NCBI GenBank assembly: GCA_028583605.1
Contig: CM053329.1
Coordinates: 38,414,661-38,478,660 of the forward strand
Length of the DNA stretch: 64,000 bases
Direction of reading: 5' to 3'
Source of the DNA: Dastarcus helophoroides
Taxonomy: Eukaryota > Arthropoda > Insecta > Coleoptera > Bothrideridae
Positions 33,215 through 45,069 of the stretch are shown here, in pieces. Under the pieces are notes generated by a model. It did not search any database and was not told where the DNA came from. It saw only the letters and a program-made list of their open reading frames with translations. The stretch's first letter is position 1. Each line of letters starts with the position of its first letter. The position numbers were made by a program, and so were the translations under genes.

Positions 33215-36200
33215 TTGTCTCCACAAGAAGAAAGTAATAACGACCAAAACGCTGAGACATTATTCGATTAATTTTGATTGAAACGTCGCCTGTCATCATT
33301 TCTTCAAATCTCAAAGCCCTAAAAAAAGACCCAAATTGTAGATCTGGTGGTCCGCTGATGACCCAAAGTTTAGATTCTGGCATTAATATGGAGCAGTACA
33401 CCGCCAAAGGTAAAGCCACATGTTTACCTTACATTCATTTGTGAGGGTGACGGTCGGGTTTTCGTTATTTTCAGGCTCCTAGCGCACTTCGAGCGCTCGT
33501 TTAGACTTTTTTCGAAATTTGGCATTTTTTTGTGAATACTTCAATATATTTATTTAAGTCTTTAAAATCTATGTATTATTAAGCCTTAGAAATATGGGGG
33601 AAGGAATAAGCAGATCTCGAGATCTTGATCTATGAAGATCTGAAGTAACGTAATCTTCTAATCTTGGATTATAAGATTTGGAGAAAAAAAAGGATTAATG
33701 ACCAAAAAAGCTGGATTTATTTTTATTAGATTTCATCGCCTGTCATCCTTTCTTCAAATTTCAGTTCTAGAAATATAGACCCAAATGTGTAGATCCTCTT
33801 ATTTTACCTTCGAATCGTTATGTACTTCGTTAAATCATCCTGTATATGGTGGTCCAAATCACATATCTGTCTCCAAAAGTTTCAGCATTCTTTTAAATCC
33901 TCGGTTTTTAAGAATGTGGAATTCCAAGGAGCCACATATGTCCACTCTATATTTGAAATTTCTTAAGTTTAAAATCTAGAATTAGAAGATTTGAAGGAAG
34001 AAAGAATCAATGACCAAAACCGATTCATTTTTATTAGATTTCATCGCCTGTCATCCTTTTTTCAAATCTCAAAGTCCTAAAAAAGACCCAAATTGTAGAT
34101 CTGGTGTGCCGCTGATGACCCAAAGTTTAGATTCCGGCATTAATATGGAGCAGCACACCGCCAAAGGTACAGACACATGTTTACCTTGCATTCATTTGTG
34201 AGGCTGACGGTCGGGTTCTTGTTATTTTCAGGCTCCTAGCGCGCTTCGAGCTCTCGTTTAGACTATTTTCGAAATTTGTCATTTTTTTGTGACTACTTCA
34301 ATATATTTATTTAATTCTTCTTCAAAATCTAAGTATTATTAAGCTTTAGAAATATGGGGGAAGGAATAAGCAGATCCCGAGATCTTGAACTATGAAGATC
34401 TGAAGTAACGTAATCTTCTAATCTTGGATTAGAAGATTTGAAGAAAAAAAGGATTAATGACCAAAAAAGCTGGATTTATTTTTATTAGATTTCATCGCCT
34501 GTCTTCCTTTCTTCAAATTTAAGTTCTAGAAATATAGACCCAAATGTGTAGATCCTCTTATTTTACCTTCGAATCGTTATGTACTTCGTTAAATCATCCT
34601 GTATATGGTGGTCCAAATCACATATCTGTCTCCAAAAGTTTCGGCATTCTTTTAAATCCTCGGTTTTTAAGAATGTGGAATTCCAAGGAGCCACATATGT
34701 CCACTCTATATTTGAAATTTCTTAAGTTTAAAAATCTAGAATTAGAAGATTTGAAGGAAGAAAGAATCAGTGACCAAAACAGATTCATTTTTATTAGATT
34801 TCATCGCCTGTCATCCTTTTTTCAAATCTCAAAGTCCTAAAAAAAGACCCAAATTGTAGATCTGGTGTTCCGCTGATGACCCAAAGTTTAGATTCCGGCA
34901 TTAATATCGAGCAGCACACCGCCAAAGGTACAGACACATGTTTACCTTGCATTCATTTGTGAGGCTGACGGTCGGGTTCTCGTTATTTTCAGGCTCCTAG
35001 CGCGCTTCGAGCTCTCGTTTAGACTATTTTCGAAATTTGTCATTTTTTTGTGACTACTTCAATATATTTATTTAATTCTTCTTCAAAATCTAAGTATTAT
35101 TAAGCTTTAGAAATATGGGGGAAGGAATAAGCAGATCCCGAGATCTTGAACTATGAAGATCTGAAGTAACGTAATCTTCTAATCTTGGATTAGAAGATTT
35201 GGAGAAAAAAAAAGGATCAATGACCAAAAAAGCTGGATTTATTTTTATTAGATTTCATCGCCTGTCATCCTTTCTTCAAATTTCAGTTCTAGAAATATAG
35301 ACCCAAATGTGTAGATCGTCTTATTTTACCTTTGAATCGTTATGTACTTCGTTAAATTATCCTGTATATGGTGGTCCAAATCACATATCTGTCTCCAAAA
35401 GTTTCGGCATTCTTTTAAATCCTCGGTTTTTAAGAATGTGGAATTCCAAGGAGCCACATATGTCCACTCTATATTTGAAATTTCTTAAGTTTAAAAATCT
35501 AGAATTAGAAGATTTGAAGGAAGAAATAATCAGTGACCAAAACAGATTCATTTTTATTAGATTTCATCGCCTGTCATCCTTTTTTCAAATCTCAAAGTCC
35601 TAAAAAAAGACCCAAATTGTAGATCTGGTGTTTCGCTGATGACCCAAAGTTTAGATTCCGGCATTAATATGGAGCAGCACACGACCAAAGGTACAGACAC
35701 ATGTTTACCTTGCATTCATTTGTGAGGGTGACGGTTGGGTTGTCGTTATTTTCACGCTCCTAGCGCGCTTTGAGCGCTCGTTTAGACTTTTTTCGAAATT
35801 TGGCATTTTTTTGTGAATACTTCAATATATTTATTTAATTCTTTAAAATCTATGTATTATTAAGCCTTAGAAATATGGGGGAAGGAATAAGCAGATCCCG
35901 ATATCTTGATCTATGAAGATCTGAAGTAACATAATCTTCTAATCTTGGATTAGAAGATTTGGAGAAAAAAAAGGATTAATGACCAAAAAAGCTGGATTCG
36001 TTTTTATTAGATTTCATCGCCTGGCATCCTTTCTTTAAATTTCAGCCCTAGAAATATAGACCCAGATTATAGATTTGGTGACCCGCTGATGACACAAAGT
36101 TTAGAGTTCCGGCATTAATATGGAGCAGCACACCGCCAAAGGTAAAGACACATGTTTACCTTACATTCAGCTGTGAGAGTGACGGTCGGGTTCTCGTTGT

Positions 36201-36400
36201 TTTCAGGCTCCTAGCGCGCTTCGAGCGCTCGCTTCGACTTTTTTCGAAATTTGGCATATACTTTTATTGTTTCTTTCATTATGACGACTTCCATCTATGT
36301 ATTTAATTCTTCTTTAAAATCTACATATTATTAAGCGTCAGAAATTTGTAGGAAAAAATAAACAGATCCAAAGATTTGGAACTATGAAGATTTGAAGTAA
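33215..36400. repeat. Satellite with a composite unit of about 760 bp
   Basis: The marker GATGACCCAAAGTTTAGAT occurs at about 33357, 34113, 34875, 35638 and 36088, giving three periods of about 760 bp and one shortened copy. Each unit contains two versions of TTTCATCGCCTGTCATCC, the block GAGCAGCACACCGCCAAAGG followed by TACAGACACATGTTTACC, and TTTTCAGGCTCCTAGCGCGC. Late units are nearly identical. The 98-codon ORFs at 34544 and 35307 are the same satellite reading frame, truncated in the copy at 33785, and are not genes. Confidence 0.9.
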
Positions 36401-37569
36401 CGTTACCAAATGTCAATTGATGCATTCTGAAAGGAGCATAGGTTTTGCTAGAAAGGTTTAAATCGTTTAGTAGAAAAAAATCAACGAAATGTCGAAGAAA
36501 TCGCTATTGAGTTGAGCAGGCGCCTTACCAAATAAGAGCAGATGCCTCAAAGCGTCGGTAATCGGGTTAAACGTTTACAAGGTGTATCAGCAGAAATGTA
36601 AATAAAACACGTCCACGTCAAGTTAGACCATGGCCAAATTGATAAATTGGTCGCAGTTGAACTGCTAACAAGCCATTTGTCTTCTCATCAGCCGCTTGTT
36701 ATGAGCACGTTAGCCAGCATTACAAAAATAATTACCGATGCGACTGCCTTTAACTTTCTAGGGGGATGATTAATCTAACCCTCGACAGTTTTAACACACC
36801 TTCACGTTAAATTGCGGACACTGGTCGAGTCCATCAAGGCGCTTTTAATTATTTTTTTGATGAATTGAGACATTTTATTTGTTTCTTGGAGATGGCTCAT
36901 TAATAACTCGGAGAGCACCTGAGTTATGTTAAAAATTTCGATTAGATTATAAAGTTGAAATTAATAATTTCGTTTGTGGAAAGGTGCAGAGGTGGAATGG
37001 ATTGTGGAAAACATTAAATAAAGTATGTTAACATATATTTTTATTCTCCATACACCATTACATTGAAATTCTTAGTTACTCTGCAATAAATTATTCTAGA
37101 AGGTAATAAACATTAATAACTCTTAAACGATCTTACTGACAAAAATACGTATTTAATATACATCACGGCATGATTAATTTTATGAATAAAACTTAATCGC
37201 TCGTAAATTAATTTATATTTACTCAAAACTTTGCATACTGATATCCACGATAATTGCTTTTAATCATTCAAACAAGTTGTTAAATGAAAGTAAATGGCAC
37301 CAGAAGTTCTCGACAACCTTCTTAAACCCTTTCTTGCTAGCCCGACAGAACGTTCCAACTTCCACATGATTTATTAGATGATTTATATGCATATTTGCGA
37401 CTCGCGATATCTAATAGGAAGTAAAATGAGCAACATGCAAAATCTAGCTGCAAATTTCTCTTTTTTAAGCGATCGTCAATTAATCTCGACTGTGAAGGTC
37501 CCAAAGATAAATCAGAAAATCACATCGAAAGACAAACTCGGTCAAAATAACATTAGTTTAGTTGAATTT
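36401..37569. other. Single-copy intron sequence between two satellites
   Basis: Bases 36420-36860 are of balanced composition. The rest is AT-rich. A 99-codon plus ORF (37378-37677) runs into the following satellite and shows no known motif. No gene feature is supported. Confidence 0.45.
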
Positions 37570-40530
37570 ACTCCAATTAAATCACCACCCCATCATCTCA
37601 AACGTTGGTATTCTTTTCAATTTTGGTTTCTAAGGATGTGGAGGTCCAAGGAACCACATCTCTCCACTTTTAATTGAAATTACCGAAGTTAAAAATCTGG
37701 GATCAAGAGTTTCGTAAGAAGAAAGAATCAATGACCAAAAAAGCTGAAACATGATTGGATCCATTTCGATTAATTTCATCCCCTATTATCTTTCAAATCT
37801 CTAAGGTCATAAAAATGTAGACTCTGGCTTATTCTACCTCCAAATCCTTACGTATTTCTTTACATCTTCAATCACTTCCCTGTATATGGAGGCTCAAATC
37901 TACTAATCTTTCGCTATGCCAGTATATAATCTTTGGTCATTGGTTTCTAAAGATGTGGAGGTCCCAAAGAGCCACATCTGTCAACTCTGTCTTCGAAATT
38001 TCTGAACCTCAAAAATCTGGGATCAGAAGATCTGGAAGAAGAAAGAACCAGCGACCTAAAACTGAAACATGATTGAATTCACTTGGATTGTATTTGGTCG
38101 TCTGTCCTAGTTTCTTCTAATCCTGGGTTCCTAAAAATGTTGGGGCTAAATGTGTAGACCTGTCTCGTTCTTCTTTCAAAATGACTGGATGCATTTTCAT
38201 TCGATTTCATCACCAGTCATCCTTTCTTCAAATCTCAAGGTCATAAAAATATAGACCCTGGCTTATTCTACCTCCAAATCTTTACGTATTTCTTTACATC
38301 TTCGATTACCTCCCTGTATATGGAGGCTCAAATCTATTGACCTTTCTCTATCCCAGTCATAATCTTTGGTCATCGGTTTCTAAAGATATGGAGTTTAACG
38401 GAGCCACATCTGTCCACTCTGTTTTCGAAATTTCTGAACCTTAAAAACCTGGGATCAGAAGATTTGGAAAAAGAAAGAACCAGCGACCAAAAAGTGAAAC
38501 ATGATTGAATTCACTTGGATTGTATTTGGTCGCCTGTACTAGTTTCTTCTAATCCTGCGTTCCTAAAAATGTTGGAGCTAAATGTGTAGACCTGTCTCGT
38601 TCTTCTTTCAAAATGACTGGATGCATTTTCATTCGATTTCATCACCAGTCATACTTTCTTCAAATCTCAAGGTCATAAAAATATAGACCCTGGCTTATTC
38701 TACCTCCAAATCTTTACGTATTTCTTTACATCTTCGATTACCTTCCTGTATATGGAGGCTCAAATCTATTGCTTTTTCTCTATCCCAGTTATAATCTTTG
38801 GTTATTGGTTTCTAAAGCTATGGAGTTCCACAGAGCCACATCTAGTCCACTCTGTTTTCGAAATTTCTGAACCTTAAAAATCTGGGATCAGAAGATTTGG
38901 AAAAAGAAAGAACCAGCGACCAAAAAGTGAAACATGATTGAATTCACTTGGATTGTATTTGGTCGCCTGTACTAGTTTCTTCTAATCCTGCGTTCCTAAA
39001 AATGTTGGAGCTAAATGTGTAGACCTGTCTCGTTCTTCTTTCAAAATGACTGGATGCATTTTCATTCGATTTCATCACCAGTCATCCTTTCTTCAAATCT
39101 CAAGGTCATAAAAATATAGACCCTGGCTTATTCTACCTCCAAATCTTTACGTATTTCTTTACATCTTCGATTACCTCCCTGTATATGGAGGCTCAAATCT
39201 ATTGATCTTTCTCTATCCCAGTTATAATTTTTGGTCATTGATTTCTAAAGATGTGGAGTCTCAAAGAGCCACATCTGTCCACTCTGTCTTCGAAATTTCT
39301 GAACCTTAAAAATCTGGGATCAGAAGATCTGGAAGAAGAAAAAATCAGCGACCTAAAACTGAAACATGATTGAATTAACTTAGATTGAACTTAGTCGCCT
39401 GTCATACTTTCTTTTAATCTTAGGATTCTTAAAAATGTTGGAGCTAAATGTGTAGATCTGTTTCATTCTTCCTCCAACATGATTGGATTCATTCTGATTC
39501 AGTTTCATCGCCTGTCATCCTTTCTTCAAACCTCAAGATCCTAAAAATATAGAGCCTGGCTTATTCTACCTCCAAATCTTTACGAATTTCTTCACATCTT
39601 CGATCACCTCCCTGTATATGGAGGACTCAAAAGTATTGATGTTTTCCTTATCCCAGTTATAATCTTTGGTCATTGGTTTCTGAGGAGTTCCAAAAAACCG
39701 CATTTGTTCACTTTGTCTTCGAAATTTCTGGACCCTAAAAATTTGGGATCAGAAAGAAGAGGAAAGAACCAATAACCAAAAAGCTAATACATGACTGAAT
39801 TCACTTGGATTGAATTTGAACCCCTGCTATCCTTACTTCAAATCTTAAGATCCTTAAAATGTTGGGACCAAATGTCTAGATTTATCTCATTTTTCCTTCA
39901 ACATGGTTGGATTCATTTTGATTCGTTTTCATTGCTTGTCATCCTTTCTTCAAATCTTAAGATTCTAAAAATATAGACCCAAACTCTAGATGTGGCTTAT
40001 TCTACGTCTAAATCTTTAGGTATTCCTCTACATCCTCGATGAGCTCCCTGTCTGGATCGGGATTCGTCGTGGGTTGCCGAAAGTTTAGGCCAGCACTTAG
40101 GCCACCCTTTCCGGGCCCATTGTGCTATCCCCGGGATTGAGGTGTCCTTGGTCATTTATTTAGCCACCCAACCTTGTTGAGAAACTGAAGAACGTCCCTT
40201 GGATGCGCCTCTCTCAAACTGGCCACACTAGGTCAGAAGAAGAGCTACTTGTATATGGAGGCTCAAATCTGTTCATCTTTCTATATCTATCCCAGTTATA
40301 ATTTTAAATGATTGGTTTCTAAGAATGTGGAGTTCCAAAGACCCACATCTTTTCATCCTGTCTTTGAAATTACTGGGCCTTAAAAATCTGGGATCAGAAG
40401 ATCTGGAAGAAGAAACAACCTAGGGACCAAAAAGCTGAAACTTTATTGAATTGAGATTCCTGTTGTCCTTTCTTCAAATCTTAGCATTTTAAAAATGCTG
40501 GGGCTAAATGTGTAAATTTACCTTTGGTGG
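37570..40530. repeat. Satellite with a unit of about 432 bp, related to the 760-bp satellite
   Basis: The marker CATGATTGAATTCACTTGG occurs at about 38068, 38500, 38933, 39365 (slightly altered) and 39790, giving periods of 424-433 bp. It shares GAAGAAAGAATCAATGACCA, TTTCATCGCCTGTCATCC and TCCCTGTATATGGAGGCTC-like blocks with the 33215-36400 array, so the two are diverged subfamilies. A LINE tail interrupts it at about 40052-40250. Confidence 0.9.
40052..40250 (-). pseudogene. LINE ORF2 C-terminus and 3' tail inserted in a satellite
   Basis: On the minus strand from about 40245 the sequence reads PSVASLREAHPRDVLQFL, then NKVGWLNK and a stop at about 40160. This is the typical end of a non-LTR retrotransposon polyprotein (a short ...VLxFLxxxGWL tail). 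It is followed by a GC-rich 3' tail with CACAATGGGCCCGGAAAGGG. The tail has a relative at 20885-20966. The satellite continues on both sides (CTCCCTGT before and TATATGGAGGCTC after), so the fragment inserted into the array. Confidence 0.65.
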
Positions 40531-42960
40531 TGTGCGGCTTTTTATTGATGCTCTAACACTAGAGAAGTGAATTCTAAAATGTGAATTTGCTGGAAATGTG
40601 CTCAGCCTGAGACATTGGGTCAAATCGTAGATATTTTTTTAGAAAATCCAAAGGAATTTTTTCTGTTAGTGTCAGTTATTCAAAGGATTTTTTTCTGCAG
40701 TTATCCCATTATTTGAAAAGTGCTTGACTGCAAGTGTCAGTCGTTCAAAAAAACTTTTTAATAAACTGTTCGATCTTTCGTAAATAACCTAAGATCTTTT
40801 AAAACATGTTCATTATTCGGTTCATTACTTTCTGGTCGATTTAAAAAATGCAAACCCCAAGGGATGAAAAAAGTTATCAGTACTGAAAAAAATTTTTTTA
40901 TAAGATGAAAATTATGTTTTCAAAAACAATTTTGGTCGAACTCATAAGAGTTCAACCAAGTAATTGAGAATTAAAATTTCCAATTATTTTAGGCAACAAA
41001 GATCATGTTTCTTATTTCGGAAATTTCTCACTGACATGGGCGCAGTTAATGGGAGCTTGGGGGTGTAAGACAAACTAAAGCGAAGCGCATTAGGAACCTG
41101 AAAATAACGAAAATGTGACCATCATCTTCACGGATGAAATCAGAATACTATAAGATAAATTTTGTTGTTCCAAATACTTTACAAACTAAAGCGAAACGCA
41201 TTAGGAGCCTGAAAACACATCCATCAACTTCACGGATGAATGTAAGACAGTCACGTGCTTTTACCTTTGGTGGTGTGTGGCTTTATGTTGATGCTGTAGC
41301 ACTAGAGTAGCGAATTCTAAAATGTGAATTTGCTGGAAATAAGCTCAGTCTGTGACATTGGGTCAAATCCTGGATATTTTTGTAGAGCTTTCAAAGACAT
41401 TTTTTCTGCAGGTATCCCATTATTTGAAAAGTGCTCGACTACAAGTGCCATTCATTCAAAAAAACCTTTTAATAAACTGTTCGATCTTTATTTGAAAAGT
41501 GCTCGACTACAAGTGCCATTCATTCAAAAAAACCTTTTAATAAACTGTTCGATCTTTCGTAAATAACCTAAGATCTTTTAAAACATGTCCATTATTATGT
41601 TCATTACTTTCTGGTCGATTTTAAAAATGCAAGCCCCAAGGGGGTGAAAAAAGTTACCAATATTGAAAAAATTTTCTTTTGTAAGATGAAAATTAGGTTT
41701 TCAAAAACAATTTTGGCCGAACTCATAGGAGTTCAGCCAAATAATTGGAAATAGAAATTTCCTGTTATTTTAGGCAACAAAGATCATGTTTTTTGTTTCG
41801 GAAATTTCTCACTGACATGGGCGCAATTAATAGGGGGTTTAGGAATGTAAGACAAACTAAAGCGAAACGCATTAGGAGCCTGAAAATAACGAAAACACGA
41901 CCATCATCTTCACGGATGAAATCAGAATACTATAAGATAAATTTTGCTGTCCCAAATACTTTACAAACTAAAGTGAAACGCATTAGGAGCCCGAAAATAA
42001 CGAAAACCTATCCATTAGCTTCCCGGATGAATGCAAGACACTCATGTGCTTTTAACTTTGGTGGTGTGTGGCTTTGTATCGATGCTGCAGCACTAGAGTA
42101 GCCAACTCTAAAATGCGAATTTGCTGGAAATAAGCTCAGTCTGGGACATTGGGCCATATCATGGATATCTTTGTAGAGCTTTTAAAAGAATTTTTTCTGC
42201 AGGTATCCCATTATTTGAAAAGTGCTTGACTACAAGTGTCAGTCATTCAGAAAAAACTTTTTAATAAACTGTTCGATCTTTGTTGTTGGTTTAATATCTC
42301 CTAATGCGAATATAAATAGTCAAATACATGCCTCTACGTATATTCTAAAATAGATTACGCGCCAGACCGTTCTACTAGCCAATATGCTGTCAGCATCAAA
42401 CATATTGCCGGTTTAATTAAAATACGGATACTTCAAGGTAAACTTTACTAACTCAAAATGCTACAAAGCTAAAGTGAAACGCATTAGGAGCCTGAAAATA
42501 ACGAAAACACGACCATCAACTTCGCGGTGAAATCAGAATACTATAAGATAAATTTTGTTGTCTCAAAATACTACATAAACTAAGGCGAAACGCATTAGAA
42601 GCATGAAAATAACGAAAACACATCCATCAGCTTCACGGATGAAATCAAAATACTATTAGATAAATTTTGTTGTCTCAAAAGACTACATAAACTAAAACGA
42701 AACGCATTAGGAGTCTGAAAAGAATGAAAACACAACCATCAACTTCACGGATGAATGTAAGACACTCACTTTAACTTTAAAATGTGAATTTGCTGGAAAA
42801 ATATGAACTTAGTCTGGAACATTGGGTCACATCATGAATATTTTTGTAGAGCTTCTAAAGGAATTTTTTCTGCTGGTGTCAGTCATTTAAAAAAAACTTT
42901 TTAATAAACTGTTCGATCTTTCGTAAATAACTTAAAAATCGATGCTTATACAATATAATT
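40510..42960. repeat. Satellite with a unit of about 780 bp, left block
   Basis: The marker ACCTTTGGTGGTGTGTGGC occurs at about 40527, 41270 and 42057. Each unit has the GCTGGAAATAAGCTCAGTCT, TAATAAACTGTTCGATCTTT, GCAAGCCCCAAGGGG and ATTTTGGCCGAACTCATA blocks. Two or three internal copies of GCGAAACGCATTAGGAGCC also occur. A 68-bp segment is duplicated in tandem at 41422-41557. A 118-codon ORF (41745-42101) is a satellite frame. The array ends just before the acceptor of exon B. Confidence 0.9.
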
Positions 42961-42966
42961 TTGCAG

Positions 42967-43060
42967 GTTCACCCCGTCGATACTGATGGAAAAATGTCCT
43001 CAAATAAGGGCGATTATCGATCTGACGAACACCACCAAAAACAGTTATTACAATCCTGAG
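42967..43060 (+). CDS. Internal coding exon B of a PIR1/DUSP11-like RNA 5'-phosphatase
   Basis: This 94-bp exon lies between ttttgcag and gtaagt. After completing a split Trp codon it encodes 31 residues including FTPSILMEKCPQIRAIID and then LTNTTKNSYYNPE. The signature is I-D-L-T-x-T...YYNPE, found in the N-terminal part of the cysteine-phosphatase domain of PIR1/DUSP11 and, in the form DLTNTSRFY, in the triphosphatase half of the metazoan mRNA capping enzyme. I prefer PIR1/DUSP11 because of the EKKL-P block in exon A and the YYNPE wording. The frame ends at a codon boundary (phase 0), matching exon C. The upstream edge sits only a few tens of bases from the end of a satellite array. The HCxxGxNR loop is not in this exon. 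Confidence 0.8.
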
Positions 43061-44094
43061 GTAAGTTGAGTGCTCGTTCGAAACAGACACGCGATTTCAT
43101 TTGAATATTTCAATCGCCGGTAATAGAGTGTGCGACAATTATTATTAATCGGACAATTGGTCCATCGGATGAAACGTCGGCCGTCTGCATCCGACACGTT
43201 AGATAGAATTAATTGGTTTATATCGTGTATTTGGACGGCGTTTTTATTTGTAATCTGCCCCGAAGTATGCATATTCATAAGCAATTAACGAAATCGTTCA
43301 ACTCACGTCACTACCACCTATCCGGTATGTATATCACCGGTCGATGGGATAATTTATAATAATTTTTTTGTGCGGTGGTGTTGGATCAAGTTGTCATATT
43401 AAGATTAAACCACTTGATGCCTTCGGGAGACCATTAACTCATTTCAGTCGTTGGCGTATACCAACCTGGTCGATTCTAAATTGTGCGTGAATGTCTTTAT
43501 AATAATCACTTAGGCGATTTCTGGTGGGAGAGCTCGACAGAGGCTCGGATCAATTCATCATCTGACAAAGAGATGTACATTGAACCAGAACTAGTGCAAC
43601 GTTTTTCAAATTGGGCTCGTTGACACTCGCTGCTTGGAATCGGAAGAAGTGCGACTACCAAGCTACTAGATTTGGTCAAAGATTAACAAGTTTCGTTAAC
43701 ACAACTTACTGATGATAAATTTGGAACTGACACTTAGGGTGCAATTGTTAACTTTGGTATGCCACACATACTAGAATATTTCAATATCTCGAAATATCCA
43801 ACGCACAATTACGTATTTTCTTAATAGACATAATTACTTCTAAACATTCGACGGAGGTCTAGAACCTATAAGTAATTTCTCCGACTGTGTAAATCCCTAA
43901 TAACGTTTGATAATAAGATAACTTCTAACTTGACAGTCTGCTACAGTATTTTAGAAAACCAGATAAATCCTAGTTTCAGCTGACAATGTAGGAATTCTCC
44001 AATAAATCAAATAGTCATTTCTACTGCTCGAATTTTAAAAAACTTGCGCAACAAGTTTCTCTATTTTGGACTTTAAATAGTTTCGAAATTGCAG
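43061..44094 (+). other. Intron B, about 1.0 kb, mostly single-copy
   Basis: The interval is bounded by gtaagt and attgcag. It is of ordinary composition with no clear tandem repeat. It is the only intron here that looks free of arrays, and gives a sample of unexpanded intron sequence for this locus. Confidence 0.65.
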
Positions 44095-44177
44095 GTTTTT
44101 AGGGATTTGGGCGTAATCCACAGGAAGGTTCGGATCGAAGGCGGTGGTCTGCTGCCCCCATCGTCCAAAGTAAGCGA
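44095..44177 (+). CDS. Internal coding exon C of a PIR1/DUSP11-like RNA 5'-phosphatase
   Basis: This 83-bp exon has acceptor aaattgcag and donor gtaagt at 44178. It continues exon B in phase 0 with VFRDLGVIHRKVRIEGGG, LLPPSSKVS and two bases of a Glu or Asp codon. This matches the family segment in which the YYxPE motif is followed by a G-V-x-Y-x-K-I strand, a G-rich turn, and a P-x-x-x-V-x-x-F helix start. A second possible donor (gtaagc) lies inside the exon at 44169-44174 and would remove nine coding bases. The downstream one fits the consensus better. The next exon should carry HCTHGxNRTG. It was not seen in the remaining 19.8 kb, so it lies outside the window or was missed. Confidence 0.75.
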
Positions 44178-45069
44178 GTAAGTATAAATTGGACATTAAA
44201 TGGTTGACGCTAATGCTGCTTAGTTTACGTCGATCTCACACTATGGAATTCCGTAATTATTCGTTGTCGGAGTAATAAAATCTTTTCTTAAAAAAAATGG
44301 AAGTAATTGAGCTTAGCTGGTCCGAAGATTTACGCATATGTGCGTTGTCATGTTGTCAACAACGAAAATAATTACAGCATTGTGACATGAATTATATATC
44401 AAGTTACTACGTTGATGCTTGAAGTAATTGTTTACGAAAACACTTACTAATATTTTTAGTATATTATTGTGATCTCACCTGTATATCCGGCTAATCAGAT
44501 ATTTGTTTTGTGGGCGATTACTTAAAAAAAGAGATGACGATTGAAAAAAAAAGTATTTCACACCTCATTTATAACTTGGGGGCATATTAAGATAGAAGCA
44601 CCTACGCAAATGATACGTACACAGAGCATTTTATTGTGTGGATGTTTAAATTACGAAATTTGACAAAAAAACTCTACATTTGACAAAAAAAGTCGAAATT
44701 TCAGGTGAACAACTCAAAATTTAAAAAAAGGTTTGTCGAATTGGTAATTTAGGTAACTGTGTCAAATTAGGGGGACCGAATTTTGAAAAAGAAGTAGACA
44801 TTTTGAAAAAACTTGATATATGGAGTGTTTTAAGAGAAACGAAAAAAGTTGAATTTTTTTAAAGCAGAATTCTCGTAAAGGTACTCTTTGAAAGGAGGAT
44901 AAACTTATTGAGAATAATTCTGCTTGGCAACGAATTATCGAATTTGAAAGTTCTAGAGAAAAAAACAGAATTTTCGATATCTTTCGTCTTTTTAATAGTC
45001 CGAAGTTTCTCTCTGAAGTTGTCATTTTCTTCTAGTTTCTTAAAATCTTGTTTTTTCACTCGAAATACA
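44178..45069. other. Start of the intron after exon C
   Basis: Bases 44178-44640 are single-copy. From about 44640 to 45060 there is GTCGAAATTT-type degenerate repeat followed by a stretch with two overlapping minus ORFs (87 and 66 codons), which have repeat-like composition. No downstream exon was recognised. Confidence 0.45.

Larger units (their letters stand above)
33020..42966 (+). other. Intron A, about 9.9 kb, filled with satellite DNA
   Basis: The interval is bounded by gtaagt and ttttgcag. It holds a 760-bp satellite (33215-36400), a single-copy stretch (about 36400-37570), a 432-bp satellite with an inserted LINE tail (37570-40530) and a 780-bp satellite (40510-42960). The last array stops only a few tens of bases before the acceptor. 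ORFs inside these arrays are repeated copy by copy with the satellite and I do not regard them as genes. Confidence 0.65.

Noticed and set aside
34544..35603. Repeated 98-codon ORFs as a tandem gene family
   Set aside because: The two ORFs are the same frame of the 760-bp satellite, truncated in the copy at 33785. The array is conserved equally outside the ORF, and the translation has no recognisable motif.
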